From Notospermus geniculatus (lineage: Eukaryota; Nemertea; Pilidiophora; Heteronemertea; Lineidae), in the NCBI GenBank assembly GCA_002633025.1, contig NMRB01000104.1, forward strand, positions 310,766 to 374,765: a stretch of 64,000 nucleotides of DNA. The letters run 5' to 3'. A program made the position numbers and the translations under genes. The notes beneath the pieces were generated by a model. That model saw only the letters and a program-made list of their open reading frames with translations, did no database searches and had not been told where the DNA came from. This document shows, piece by piece, positions 1 through 10,843 of this stretch. The first letter of the stretch is position 1. Each line of letters starts with the position of its first letter.

Positions 1-1272
1 CTAAAATTTCAAGAGTTGTAAACCAAATATCACTTTTATAAATTACGATAAAGTAGTCTGCAACACAATTTTATGTCGATTAAAGTTCTACACTTTGAAC
101 TATTGTTCCTCTGCCACAGATACACTCAATGATTGCATTATGACAAGAGCAGCTTTGAGCAGTAACAAAATGAAAATCCTGTCTGCATCAGTAATGAATC
201 TCATAAGACAACCCTAACTCCTACCACCACATGAGGCCCCGGAAGTTGCCTGTTTTAACACATCACAGCAATGAAGTTCACAGAGAGGACACAGAATTAT
301 GTCGCGTTGCCAACTGCCAAGGATTACTAAGGACACCGCAGACACATCAGTCATAATAATCACGAGTTGCGTTATCATCAAAGTAACTTAATTAGACGAC
401 GGGTGATTGAATAACATTTGAAGCAAATGGTTGGGTGTGGCTCACTTAGATTTCATGTGACCCAGACTTAAGATGTCTGGATTTGTCACATTTTCTCAGG
501 TACTCAAGATAATCAAAGTAATTTAATCAAGAATTCATGTTTAGCATGTATGCATGGAGGAACACAGCTCCTGAAATATTAAAAACTTACATTGTGTGTT
601 GGATATTTCCAATCACACTCGATGCATTAAATTATGAGGGGAAGGCAATCAGTGCACATTTTGTGAAACACTTCTCTTGCGAATTACCACATATATTGAG
701 TGACTATAAAGGAACACAAGTCATAAAAAAGTCTGTGAACTTGTCAATGAGCATCAACAATCTTTTTCACTGAATGAATTTATAGGAACAGACAAATTGT
801 GCAGGAGAAGTGACTCTTTCAAAGCAGAGTGTGTGACAGGTGCAAAATCAGTGGTTAAATTCTGCACCAAATGAGGCAGTCAAACTCGTAAAATACATCT
901 GTCTAATTGTAAAAGCATATTAACGTGACTCAGATGTTTTAAGCTAATTACTGTGATTACAGAATCTTTTTCTATGAGGTAATCATCATTAAACTTTAAC
1001 AAAGTGTAATCCATGGAATTGGGATGAGTTTTTTTCACGAGGAAACAGCTATCAGCTCGATTGCTGAGGAACTTAACATCATTCCCGGGAGTGGGTAAAG
1101 TTTACAGAAACTTTTAAGAGAACCTCTAGTGATCAGTTGCTAATCATCAATCTGAGGAAAATAACTAAATATGCAAGTATCTCAAAATCTTTCTGAAACA
1201 GTCAGAATATTGCTGGCATATAATTCACAACAATCCTAAATGCCCCACCTAATTCGGATGGGCGGCACCAGA
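1..1272. other. Gene-free stretch, no feature seen
   Basis: AT-rich sequence with no supported coding region, RNA gene or repeat. The one open frame of note (537-773 plus, 78 codons) has low-complexity composition, resembles nothing I know and has no splice-site support. Confidence 0.5.
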
Positions 1273-2025
1273 AGCAAATCCAAATTACGATGTTTCAACA
1301 CCAACTTTATATTACCCCACCCCCACCCTTTTGTCCTGTCCTTGAACAGAAGCATCATTTTCACCCATAATCATCTGGCGTGACTACAGTAATGAAATCG
1401 CACATAAATTTCTTATAGACACCGACAACTAATTCAGTCACAAACTAAACTCCCCCATATCCTTTGGGGGACATCATGAAAATTTCAGTGACCTTGACTA
1501 CCTAATTAATGATCCATAATCAATTCCACTGTCGCAGTCATTCTGTCCAAAGCCATCATATAATTGGATAAAAAACATATTATCTTAACTGATTATTGAT
1601 TTTGTTATCAGCTTTGGTCCCTTCAGCACGTATTGGAGGACATTTTCTGATAGCAAATCCAAATTACGATGTTTCAACACCAACTTTATATTACCCCACC
1701 CCCACCCTTTTGCCCTGTCCTTGAACAGAAGCATCATTTTCACCCATAATCATCTGGCGTGACTACAGTAATGAAATCGCACATAAATTTCTTATAGACA
1801 CAACTAATTCAGTCACAAACTAAACTCCCCCATATCCTTTGGGGGACATCATGAAAATTTCAGTGACCTTGACTACCTAATTAATGATCCATAATCAACT
1901 CCACTGTCGCAGTCATTCTGTCCAAAGCCATCCTATAATTGGATAAAAAACATATTATCTTAACTGATTATTGATTTTGTTATCAGCTTTGGTCCCTTCA
2001 GCACGTATTGGAGGACATTTTCTGA
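1273..2025. repeat. Tandem duplication of ~379 bp (two copies)
   Basis: Copy 1 spans 1273-1650 and copy 2 spans 1652-2025. Both start AGCAAATCCAAATTACGATG and end GGAGGACATTTTCTGA. They differ by a few substitutions (for example TTTTGTCC against TTTTGCCC) and a short deletion near 1800. The near-identity means either a recent tandem duplication or two alleles placed in series by the assembler. Neither copy holds a convincing gene. Confidence 0.9.
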
Positions 2026-2886
2026 CTGAGAACTGGGAATTAGATGAGGGTATGCTGCAATGACTGTATACAACTGCTGTAATATTTCTCTCGAGTGACT
2101 GCCTATCCTTAAAGTGGCTGCCTATCGTAATGCCTTTCTCATCAAGTCCTTTCCTGTTTATCACCTTCCCCAACCAAACCACCAGGAAGCCAGATTAGTG
2201 ACGATGACAACATAAAAGAGAATGTGCTGAGCATTCAATATCGATCTCAGTGCAAGTGACTTTCATCTTGGTAACGTCTACAAGATTACACCTCCGAAGT
2301 GAAAAACTGCTTACACCTTGTGATGCTGTTTACATGAATTCGGTCACCTGGTGGTGAGGTCCAGAGTCTCTCATGATTGCTGAAGTCGTTTTGGCCCACA
2401 GTGATGTGGCATCCCAAGCAGAGCTGAACCAGAAGAATTGGATTATCAGCACAGAAACATCAATATCATGTTTTGAACAGCTTTGTTTGTTTGTTGTTGA
2501 TATTTTGTTTAAAAGCCGTTACAACGGAATGGCTTCTATCAGCAAATTCTGACTTTGCCAATATCATGATGTTGTCTGTTTCATTCACCTCAAGATGACA
2601 AATCAATACTTTCATTGATCTGCACTAGTGAGTAATTGAGGATTTATGATTTGTAATCTCATATCCCTGATATAGTCACTCTCACACAAAATCATCCGTT
2701 TGAAGGGTACTTCATCATGCAATTCGATTTGATCCATTCAAGAGATTGATGAACTTGACCAGGAATGACCTTGATTCTTTGTGCCCTGTTCCTGATATAC
2801 TAGCCCAAACTTCAAAAATGTCCAAATTTGTGAATGCCTCACCTTGTACTGCTTGGGCCGATACAGAACCGTGATTAGCCCATGCC
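2026..2886. other. Gene-free stretch, nothing recognised
   Basis: Only short open frames are present, on the minus strand (1955-2182 and 2738-2929). They have no recognisable family and no splice-site support. Confidence 0.45.
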
Positions 2887-3095
2887 CTAAATGCGATATT
2901 ATTCCGTCCTTTGGCCCTATATTTGGCAAATGCTGTATCTGTTTGATGGGCTCAATTCTGGACGTCAGTCATCTATTCTAGTGAAGCCTTTCTTATCTGA
3001 CACTTCGAGCTCCACATCAGTGAGTCCACTGCACCTCTTTCAGAAATGCCAAGCCCGACAAGGGGTCATTTCTGTTCATTCCACCTAAGTGATTA

Positions 3096-3196
3096 GGGGC
3101 CTGTTTCATATTAAACCAATGGTACCGTTAACCAAATGGAAAATGCATTGAATTAATAGTACCATTAGCTTAAAGTTACTTTACGAAACAGGCCCC
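3096..3196. mobile_element. Short palindromic MITE, GGGGCCTGTTTC ends
   Basis: The 101-bp element begins GGGGCCTGTTTCATA and ends with the inverse, TACGAAACAGGCCCC. The interior is imperfectly palindromic around ATGGTACC and AGTACCAT. It has no coding capacity. I could not define a target duplication. A second copy lies in the duplicated unit at 4339-4434. Confidence 0.7.
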
Positions 3197-4338
3197 AGGA
3201 CACTATGGTTTTGAACAACATCAAACAATGATAATCAGCAATGATACTGATTGAAGTTTATAATCAGAGTCTTTTCATGTCACACATTTTTTTCAGCTTT
3301 ATTTCCAGAGTATCAACAATACGTCATATCTTTGGAAATAAACTCTGAAACCATCATAGATGCAAAGCCTTCGACTATTTTCAGAACAGCGGATATACTT
3401 TACTACCTATGATTGATTAGTTATCTGCTATTTATACAATATCAAAATATCATGGTCTGTCCTTCGAAAGGGTGATCAGCCTGCGTCATCAACCGCAAAT
3501 CAGAATCAGCGCAATATCTCATCTCGTCCGCCACAGGTATTGAGTCATGCTTTACGAACACCCGCTACGTCCATATCAAACCAATTACCTTACCCAAGAA
3601 GCTATTTTAAGTGTGGTTGGTAATAAAACATGAATCAGCCAGGCAACTGTCACATGGTATTGATCTGGCCTCCACCGACTCCTCCAACTACAGCGCGTGG
3701 GAGTCCATTGCGTCTTTATTGCGTGATCGAGTCAATGACGAATCCAAATGCACATTTTCTTCATCGTGACTAGAGATACACATGCAGTGGCTTCTCTGGA
3801 TGGCGTTGGCCAGTGTGGGATGGATGGCACTTTTAAGAAATAGAATGGAAAGCGAGGTATCTTTTTGAAATTCCTAAACGTTTCTTTTAAGAATGCTTTT
3901 ATCATTGGCAAATTCTGATGAAGTCAGTTGTTTCAGCTCGCTTATAGAGTTGTTGCATACTAATCTTGTTAGAACTGAAGGACAGCGCTTTACCAAACAT
4001 AAGCCCAATGCCAGGCTAGTTTTTACTTAGTTTGTGGCCTAAATTGAAATGGATTTTGTAATGCAATGCCTAATTGTATAACCATCAGTAGTGGAGGTAC
4101 ACCCAAGAATCCGAAATGATATTGCAGGACTACACTAAATGCGATATTATTCCGTCCTTTGGCCCTACATTTGGCAAATGCTGTATCTGTTTGATGGGCT
4201 CAATTCTGGACATCAGTCATCTATTCCAGTGAAGCCTTTCTTATCTACACTTCGAGCTCCACAGTGAGTCCACTGCACCTCTTTCAGAAATGCCAAGCCC
4301 GACAAGGGTCATTTCTGTTCATTCCACCTAAGTGATCA

Positions 4339-4434
4339 GGGGCCTGTTTCATATTAATAAGCCAATGGTACCGTTAATAAGCCAATGGTACCAATGGTAC
4401 CGTTAGCTTAAAGTTACTTTACGAAACAGGCCCC
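4339..4434. mobile_element. Second copy of the GGGGCCTGTTTC palindrome
   Basis: This is the same element as at 3096-3196, carried by the second copy of the 1.25-kb duplication. The interior differs: AATAAGCCAATGGTACC is repeated, probably by slippage, while both termini are intact. Confidence 0.7.
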
Positions 4435-5079
4435 AGGACACTATGGTTTTGAACAACATCAAACAATGATAATCAGCAATGATACTGATTGAAGTTTATA
4501 ATCAGAGACTTTTCATGTCACACATTTTTTTCAGCTTTATTTCCAGAGTATCAACAATACGTCATATCTTTGGAAATAAACTCTGAAATCATCATAGATG
4601 CAAAGCCTTCGACTATTTTCAGAACAGCGGATATACTTTACTACCTATGATTGATTAGTTATCTGCTATTTATACATCAAAATATCATGGTCTGTCCTTC
4701 GAAAGGGTGATCAGCCTGCGTCATCAACCGCAAATCAGAATCAGCGCAATATCTCATCTCGTCCGCCACAGGTATTGAGTCATGCTTTACGAACACCCGC
4801 TACGTCCATATCAAACCAATTACCTTACCCAAGAAGCTATTTTAAGTGTGGTTGGTAATAAAACATGAATCAGCCAGGCAACTGTCACATGGTATTGATC
4901 TGGCCTCCACCGACTCCTCCAACTACAGCGCGTGGGAGTCCATTGCGTCTTTATTGCGTGATCGAGTCAATGACGAATCCAAATGCACATTTTCTTCATC
5001 GTGACCAGAGATACACATGCAGTGGCTTCTCTGGATGGCGTTGGCCAGTGTGGCATGGATGGCACTTTTAAGAAATTGA

Positions 5080-5814
5080 ATGGAAAGCGAGGTATCTTTT
5101 TGAAATTCCTAAACGTTTCTTTTAAGAATGCTTTTATCATTGGCAAATTCTGATGAAGTCAGTTGTTTCAGCTCGCTTATAGAGTTGTTGCATACTAATC
5201 TTGTTAGAACTGAAGGACAGCGCTTTACCAAACATAAGCCCAATGCCAGGCTACTTTTTACTTAGTTTGTGGCCTAAGTTGAAATGGATTTTGTAATGCA
5301 GTGCCTAATTGTATAACCATCAGTAGTGGAGGTACACCCAAGAATCCGAAATAATATTGCAGGACTACACTGTAGCTCCACGCTAATTTGGCATGCATAC
5401 CCGAAGTAGTGAGGGTTTGGCATTATGAAATGTAGAGCATGAATAAATTGTATAATTCATGCTTTACATTTCATAATGCCAAACCCTCACTACTTTGGTT
5501 ATGCATGCCAAATTAGCGTGGAGCTACAGTGTAGTCCTGCAATATCATTTCGGATTCTTGGGTGTACCTCCACTACTGATGGTTATACAATTAGGCATTG
5601 CATTACAAAATCCATTTCAACTTAGGCCACAAACTAAGAAAAAACTATGCAGAGCCTGGCATTGGGCTTATGTTTGGTAAAGCGCTGTCCTTCAGTTCTA
5701 ACAAGATTAGTATGCAACAACTCTATAAGCGAGCTGAAGCAACTGACTTCATCAGAATTTGCCAATGATAAAAAGAATCGTTTAGGAATTTCAAAAAGAT
5801 ACCTCGCTTTCCAT
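5080..5814. repeat. Long inverted repeat (arms ~360 bp, ~10-nt centre)
   Basis: The left arm (5080-5445) and right arm (5455-5814) are near-perfect reverse complements. The centre is around GCATGAAT, AAATTGTATA and ATTCATGC. The left arm is the end of the second 1.25-kb copy plus about 75 unique bases. The right arm has the same sequence in reverse, ending CGCTTTCCAT. A transcript could fold into a very long hairpin. Small mismatches, such as a short indel near 5770, argue against a purely technical mirror image. Confidence 0.9.
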
Positions 5815-6506
5815 GAAGATGATGTCGTCGAACATCAATAGATGCAATATCTCAGTTTGGTTTGATAATTCTTGTTTCAAGATCTTAGAGGGTATTCTCG
5901 TGTGATTAATTACACATAGTTTACATATCACTCCTGATAGCGATGACATTTAGAGATCAACATCAAAGGTACTAAACTAATAATACCACTTTTTTTCAGA
6001 TTTTGCCTTAAAATAGACGTTGGGGGTAAGAAAGTAGTTGGAAGCAAACATAGACAAGTGACGAAAGACACAACCCTAATCCATGGGTTTCAAAGGGAAT
6101 CGTGATTGTTTGATATCCAATGAATTTCAAAAGACTGATATTCTTCCCAGAAGGTGACGGTCAGATATGTTGCCAATGGACAAATTACTGATAATATTGC
6201 CTATTACAGTGGCCACAACACCGCCTGAAATCGACTTGCTATCCCGACTGATAGCTCCTCTCATCCTTTCCTTCATAAGAGAAATTGGCAAAGGTTCAAG
6301 CTGGCATTGTCATGGTTAATCATTGATTTCACTTGGCCAGGAACCAAGGATCTGGGAGCACATGTCTGACTCATGCCACACGAACAGGCAACGAGATTTT
6401 TTTGTAATAAAGCTGCAAGGATACATGTAGATGTGGACTTTTTTGAGACAAATGGGCTTTGTATTCACCAGCTTTAAAATGCAAGTGTCATGGCTTCAAG
6501 AAACAA
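5815..6506. other. Gene-free stretch, nothing recognised
   Basis: No supported exon, RNA or repeat was seen between the inverted repeat and the next MITE. Confidence 0.4.
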
Positions 6507-6509
6507 ATA

Positions 6510-6642
6510 GGGCCGTATTCATAAAGGGTGTTTAAGACTTGAAAACGTGTAACTTAATGTATGGTGGAAGTGTGTGCATTTAGTGAAGTTATTCGCGTCT
6601 AAGTTTTCATTGCGCGATCATCACCCTTTTTGAATACGGCCC
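6510..6642. mobile_element. 133-bp MITE, GGGCCGTATTCA ends, ATA target duplication
   Basis: The left end GGGCCGTATTCATAAAGGGT pairs with the right end CACCCTTTTTGAATACGGCC. ATA flanks both sides (6507-6509 and 6643-6645), consistent with a 3-bp (or TA) target duplication. The interior is non-coding. It shares the GGGCC terminal word with several other palindromes in the window. Confidence 0.75.
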
Positions 6643-7273
6643 ATAGTTTTTAGGTCCTCAACTTTCCTCATTGCAGGAGTGACTCTCCAGAAAATCACCT
6701 CGCAGAAGTCACATTTTTCAACATGCTTACTGGGAGTGACCGCACCTTGCACGAGGATTTAAAAAGAAGACGGAGACAATTTATTATTCACGTTCCGATA
6801 TCAACCAACGTGAACGCCTCTGCACGATGCTAATATCCCGCCTTGATTGATAAAGGTGCACGAGAAATTGCGTTGACGATAAACAGTGCCATTTATCAGT
6901 CGGTGTGTAATGGGATCTTAGCAACAGTTGCCAAGGAAAACATCAACAATATTGGCAAAACATGTTTTTAATCAGCACAAATGGTTGTTTGAATGAGTTC
7001 CTAGTGCGTCATATTATGGTGTGTATTTCCTCTCTACGATAAACATAGATTTTGTCAACAGTGTTTATGTTGATCTGTCTTTCCAAAGTATACCAGGAAT
7101 TTTCGGTGATTCTGGTGACATTAGCCAATGGATTGAATTGAATTGGTTTCGCCAATCTGTTAGTGAAGGCAACCTGGCCCTGATGAGATGAAAGTAAATA
7201 TTGAACATCCGCATCATTCGATAACAAGGTGCAAAATAGCCGAATAATGCAACCTTATTTAGTGTTGTCAGTA

Positions 7274-7815
7274 GCCCTTTTTACACGGTGCTGGTTCGAG
7301 GAAACCTACCTCCACCCTCCTCGGGCGGGTTCGGTTCAGGATGGATTGATCGTTTTTACACGGTGCGGGTTACCGAACCCGCCTCGAACTAGTTCGAGGT
7401 CGGTTCGTTCAAATTCGTGCCACCAGATGGCGTGTGTCAACATTTACAGTTATCGCAAGTAAGAAATATCCCAAAAATAATCACTTAAAATCGATAAACT
7501 ATGCTTCTAACAACATGAGCAGTGCTTGAGAAATCTCGTGCGTGATTTCTTCACAGGTAACTTACAGTGATGCCATTCATTTGTAGCGTGCTCAATCCCG
7601 CACGAGGCCGGTGGAGGTCGGTTCGCTTTTACACGAGAGAATAACCAGCCTGAACCTACCTCCACCTACCTCCACCTTCCCGAGACTCACGCGGCGAACT
7701 GAACTGGCCCGAGGAAGGCGGAGGTCAGTTGTTTCGCTTTTACACGGGGAAAAATAACCGAACCCTCCTCGATCTAGTCTCGATCCGGAACGCACCGGCA
7801 CCGTGTAAAAAGGGC
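7274..7815. mobile_element. 542-bp TIR element with TA target duplication
   Basis: The left end GCCCTTTTTACACGGTGCTG pairs with the right end GCACCGTGTAAAAAGGGC. TA flanks both sides (7272-7273 and 7816-7817). The interior is unusually GC- and CpG-rich. It carries repeated forms of the end motif in the same and opposite sense (for example TTTTACACGGTGCGGGTTAC, GCTTTTACACGAGAG and CTTTTACACGGGG). It also repeats a CCTCGAACTAGTTCGAGG-like palindrome. There is no transposase; the ~94-codon minus frame inside is a by-product. The TA duplication suggests mobilisation by a Tc1/mariner-type or similar transposase. Confidence 0.8.
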
Positions 7816-8650
7816 TAGTGAGTACTAAAATTTCAATTGAGTGATAAAGTGGTGATATGAATAAGATACACAAACAGATTGCAGCTCATCACTTTCTTCA
7901 GGACCAGTTGTGTACTCTGAATGACAGGTGTCAAGGGGCCCTACCCAGCTATTGTTCTCTTAATCCCAGTCCTCCTGTTTTAGCCATACCGGCTGTTCTG
8001 TTCATTGCCACGAAAAAACTTCATTCGTAAAAACCTTTTTTTTTCGATTTGAAATTCGAACACCATTTTGACACCATCAAATTTAAGGTTCTTAGCAACA
8101 TTCACAAACACTGCACACGTCTTTCTATTGGATTTTTTAATTACTTTAGCCAGGGTCATTATCTGTAGCCCGATTTTTATGCGAACTATGGAGTGTATTT
8201 GGTCTGTGGTGTCTAAGGGATGTAAACGTAATGCACACTTACTGCACCATCGGCTAAAGCTATTTGTTACAGGGATTAACAGATGTAGCACGATGAAGGC
8301 TGAAGAGTGTCGGAAATAACAGGACAATCTAACCAATCTTTCCTCGACCTGAATCCCTCGACACAAATAACCCTGATTTGAAGCAGAAGCTGATCCGGAT
8401 TTTTTTTAGATTACTTAGTTTACACCATCCGTCCTTCAGGACTTCAGACAGTGAAGCCACAGTCCAACTGGTGATGGCAGGGTGTGCAAGTGATGGAGCA
8501 GTGGCACAGCTATTGGCACTATAGTCTCAACATACACAGAAATTGCAAAACCGACAATTCTGGTCCTGACTGATGACAGTAGAATAAGTTAACACACCCG
8601 AACTAGGCACACTCAGCAGAATTTGTCCATCAACCCTGATATTAAACTCC
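7816..8650. other. Unrecognised stretch with overlapping antisense frames
   Basis: A 128-codon minus frame (7980-8366) and an 83-codon plus frame (8068-8319) overlap. The C-terminal half of the minus frame is rich in lysine, phenylalanine and arginine and is the more protein-like of the two. I cannot assign a family or find splice sites that would favour either. It may be a decayed exon or chance. Confidence 0.2.
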
Positions 8651-8654
8651 ACAC

Positions 8655-9023
8655 AGACTCTACACACCGAACAAGCCAGGAAAACCTAACCACATCTGAT
8701 TATTATATAACTAGCAAGAACCCGTGGCAATCGGCGATTCTGAGTTTGGCCGAGGTTGGAATGCACGGCACGGCTGGAATTGGTGCAACACGGTGTGCGG
8801 TAGGGAGAATTTCGAAAGCAACCGCACAACACCGTTCAAAAGTAAAGTTGCTACCAGAACAAAGTCCTCTTTGCAAATTAAACCACCTGTTGCATCAGGA
8901 ATTTCGAGGCAAAACAAAGCCTCTAAGTGTGACTTTATTGAGCCGACTTCCAGCATTATTATATAGATGGGCAATATCCCTCTATGGAAAGCCTGCCAGT
9001 GGGCTTATTTCTATGTTTGCACA
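8655..9023. mobile_element. Member of a dispersed AAGCCCA-ended element family
   Basis: The left end is CCGAACAAGCCAGGAAAACC followed by TGATTATTATATAA. The right end is CTATGGAAAGCCTGCCAGTG followed by GGCTTATTTCTATGTTTG. The same left and right blocks, with different interiors, occur at 23474-23561 and 31222-31359. The right block recurs, reversed, in the inverted repeat near 4000-4025, 5230-5255 and 5640-5665. The interior here is GC-richer and open in three overlapping frames, and I recognise no protein in it. Confidence 0.5.
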
Positions 9024-9792
9024 GACAACAGCCACCACCTGCCTTCGAGCAGGCTGAAGAACATCACATGTCCTCAGACCGCCTCAGACGTCGATCAGGG
9101 AAACTGTTGGCAAGGGTCCAAAATTGATCACCAAGGAGTTCGATGTATTGCAATTGTCTGAAGCCAGACAAAATGTGGGAAAATGAGTGTGGTGCAGTAC
9201 ATAGTACCATACTCCTTTGATCCATTGATATGATCCTAGCAAATGGCCCTAACTCTAGCATTTCCTTCCCTTTGTCGCTTTCGCCCATACCCTAATTGGA
9301 TAGGAGTACGTTTATATCAGTAACACTAACCCTAATCTCATTAGGTTCATTGCTTATACATCAAGAGAAAGTAACCAGATTGTGAAATACCGATTGTCCA
9401 TTTGTAGCTTTGATGTCCAAAAGAAAGAGAAATGTTGTAAGTAATTTGAATATGCATTGTGTTGTGCAGAATCATTGGAAGTAACTGTTGTAACAATGCT
9501 TGAAAGGAATGCAACCGAACTCAATAGAGTAACCTGAGGGTACAACAAGGGCCTGGCCTATTTGCTAAGAATTATTGGCTTATTTTTTACTTCGTGGCAG
9601 ACTGGCTCCAAAAAAAACGAAATGAACACAAAGGAAATGCATCAAATGTCCTTAATAAATATTCTTGACGAGGGATCTTTGGTTGTACATCTCACCTGGA
9701 TCACTGACCCTGAATGACAATACACATGTATATGCTGCCCTTTTCCCCTGGATGGGAAATATTGTTCCTCTGTACCTTGAAATTCAGAATGT
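9024..9792. other. Gene-free stretch
   Basis: No supported feature was seen. Short antisense frames at 9064-9288 and 9354-9548 have no recognisable family. Confidence 0.35.
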
Positions 9793-9912
9793 CTACTGCT
9801 CAATAGTGGGCTCAAAAATTAATTCATCACCAAAATCTTGTACAATGGCACGGCCATCTTCTGCGGCCCGAAAGAAAGCTTCCAATACCCTTGATGAACC
9901 TTTGAAGATGAG
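9793..9912 (-). CDS. Possible terminal exon, unknown protein
   Basis: On the minus strand a good 3' splice site (pyrimidine-rich GCTTCTCTTTCTCCAG) is followed by 39 sense codons and TAG. The peptide begins LIFKGSSRVLEAFF and ends ELIFEPTIEQ. It has a balanced, protein-like composition with an amphipathic stretch. Upstream in frame a TGA sits directly before an ATG, so the reading depends on the splice acceptor or on that ATG. I do not recognise the family. The overlapping plus-strand frame (9665-9976) looks less protein-like. A candidate upstream exon lies at 10235-10329. Confidence 0.35.
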   Translation of the reverse strand, partial: LIFKGSSRVLEAFFRAAEDGRAIVQDFGDELIFEPTIEQ

Positions 9913-10234
9913 CTGGAGAAAGAGAAGCATTCAAGACCACACTTCACAAGGAAAATTAATTTCTTCAGTCATGTGAGTGACAAATGGACGTAGTTCAGTG
10001 TACAGTGTTGGCATTATGGGACCATGATGTGGTTCTTTAATAACGGCATCCTATAATGATGCAGCAGTTGTGTCTTCAGGAGTGGTCAGCGATTCTGAGC
10101 GATATGTTGCAATTATAAGGTTACAAAATTTGTCATGTCATTGCAGGAAAAGAAACCAGCAAAAAGTCCAGAATGTTTTGGCCTCTACATCAGCGAATAG
10201 GAGCAGGATTCCAGAACGACATCCCCATTCTCAC

Positions 10235-10329
10235 TTCCACCGCACCACTCCTGTCAGAGCTCCAATCACAGCGAAGCAACTGGAAACAGCAATCAGTTCT
10301 GCCAATATTGATTTGTCCTTAAAGTGCAT
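10235..10329 (-). CDS. Possible first coding exon with a membrane segment
   Basis: A minus-strand ATG opens a 32-codon frame, MHFKDKSILAELIAV and onward. It contains a hydrophobic stretch (SSCFAVIGALTGVV) that could be a transmembrane helix or signal anchor. The frame ends at TGA next to a fair 5' splice site (GGAA then GTGAGA). The next candidate exon on this strand starts about 320 bp downstream at 9912. The best donor does not give the matching phase, though weaker donors (GTGGTG) would. The pairing is speculative and the family is unknown. Confidence 0.22.
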
Positions 10330-10843
10330 CTTGGGATAGTGTCAGAGCCAATTGATTATTGGAGCAGTGGGGAGGATGTCACGGTGAGGACACGTGACAA
10401 ATGTACCGGGTATGCAACTGATCGACCCGCTATTGAGCTTTTCTGCCCATCCACCTGAGGACACAAGGACAAGCTGGTCATATATTCTGTAGTTGATTAT
10501 TGGCAGGCAGTCAAGAGGAGGCCATGTTCAGGACATGGAAGAGTGATGTTGAACTAAGACTTTGTAGATAGGATTTAACTCAAAATGGAGTGAGATGTGA
10601 AATATGCAATCAGTTCTGTACTGCATCATGTCTTAATTGCACCAGAATGCAGGATGACACACGTACCTTTCAATACTATTAAACCAGCAATCTGAATATT
10701 TTTTCTGATCTCAGTTGCACCTCGGAGGGTCGAATTACATGTACATAATGCGAAAAAGCTCCAAACTCCATCCACACTTGGAAGACATATGCAAAGAAAC
10801 TAGCAATTGGGTGCCAATTAATTCAAGAACCTTTTAATTTCAC
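10330..10843. other. Gene-free stretch
   Basis: AT-rich, with no supported feature. Confidence 0.4.

Larger units (their letters stand above)
2887..5371. repeat. Tandem duplication of ~1.25 kb (two copies)
   Basis: Copy 1 is 2887-4136 and copy 2 is 4135-5371; the copies share a CT at the junction. Both begin CTAAATGCGATATTATTCCG and end GCAGGACTACACT. Differences are point changes and small indels. One is an extra AATAAGCCAATGGTACCGTT-like segment inside the palindrome of copy 2. Copy 2 continues into the inverted repeat at 5080-5814; copy 1 stops at the junction. A 68-codon frame in copy 2 (4865-5071) is broken by a stop in copy 1, so it is not treated as a gene. Confidence 0.9.

Noticed and set aside
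4865-5071. 68-codon plus frame in the 1.25-kb repeat
   Set aside because: The other copy (from 3632) has an in-frame stop, and no family or splice signal supports it.
8711-9057. Three overlapping frames (144, 87 and 80 codons)
   Set aside because: All three lie largely inside the interior of a dispersed element that is simply stop-poor. None has a recognisable domain.
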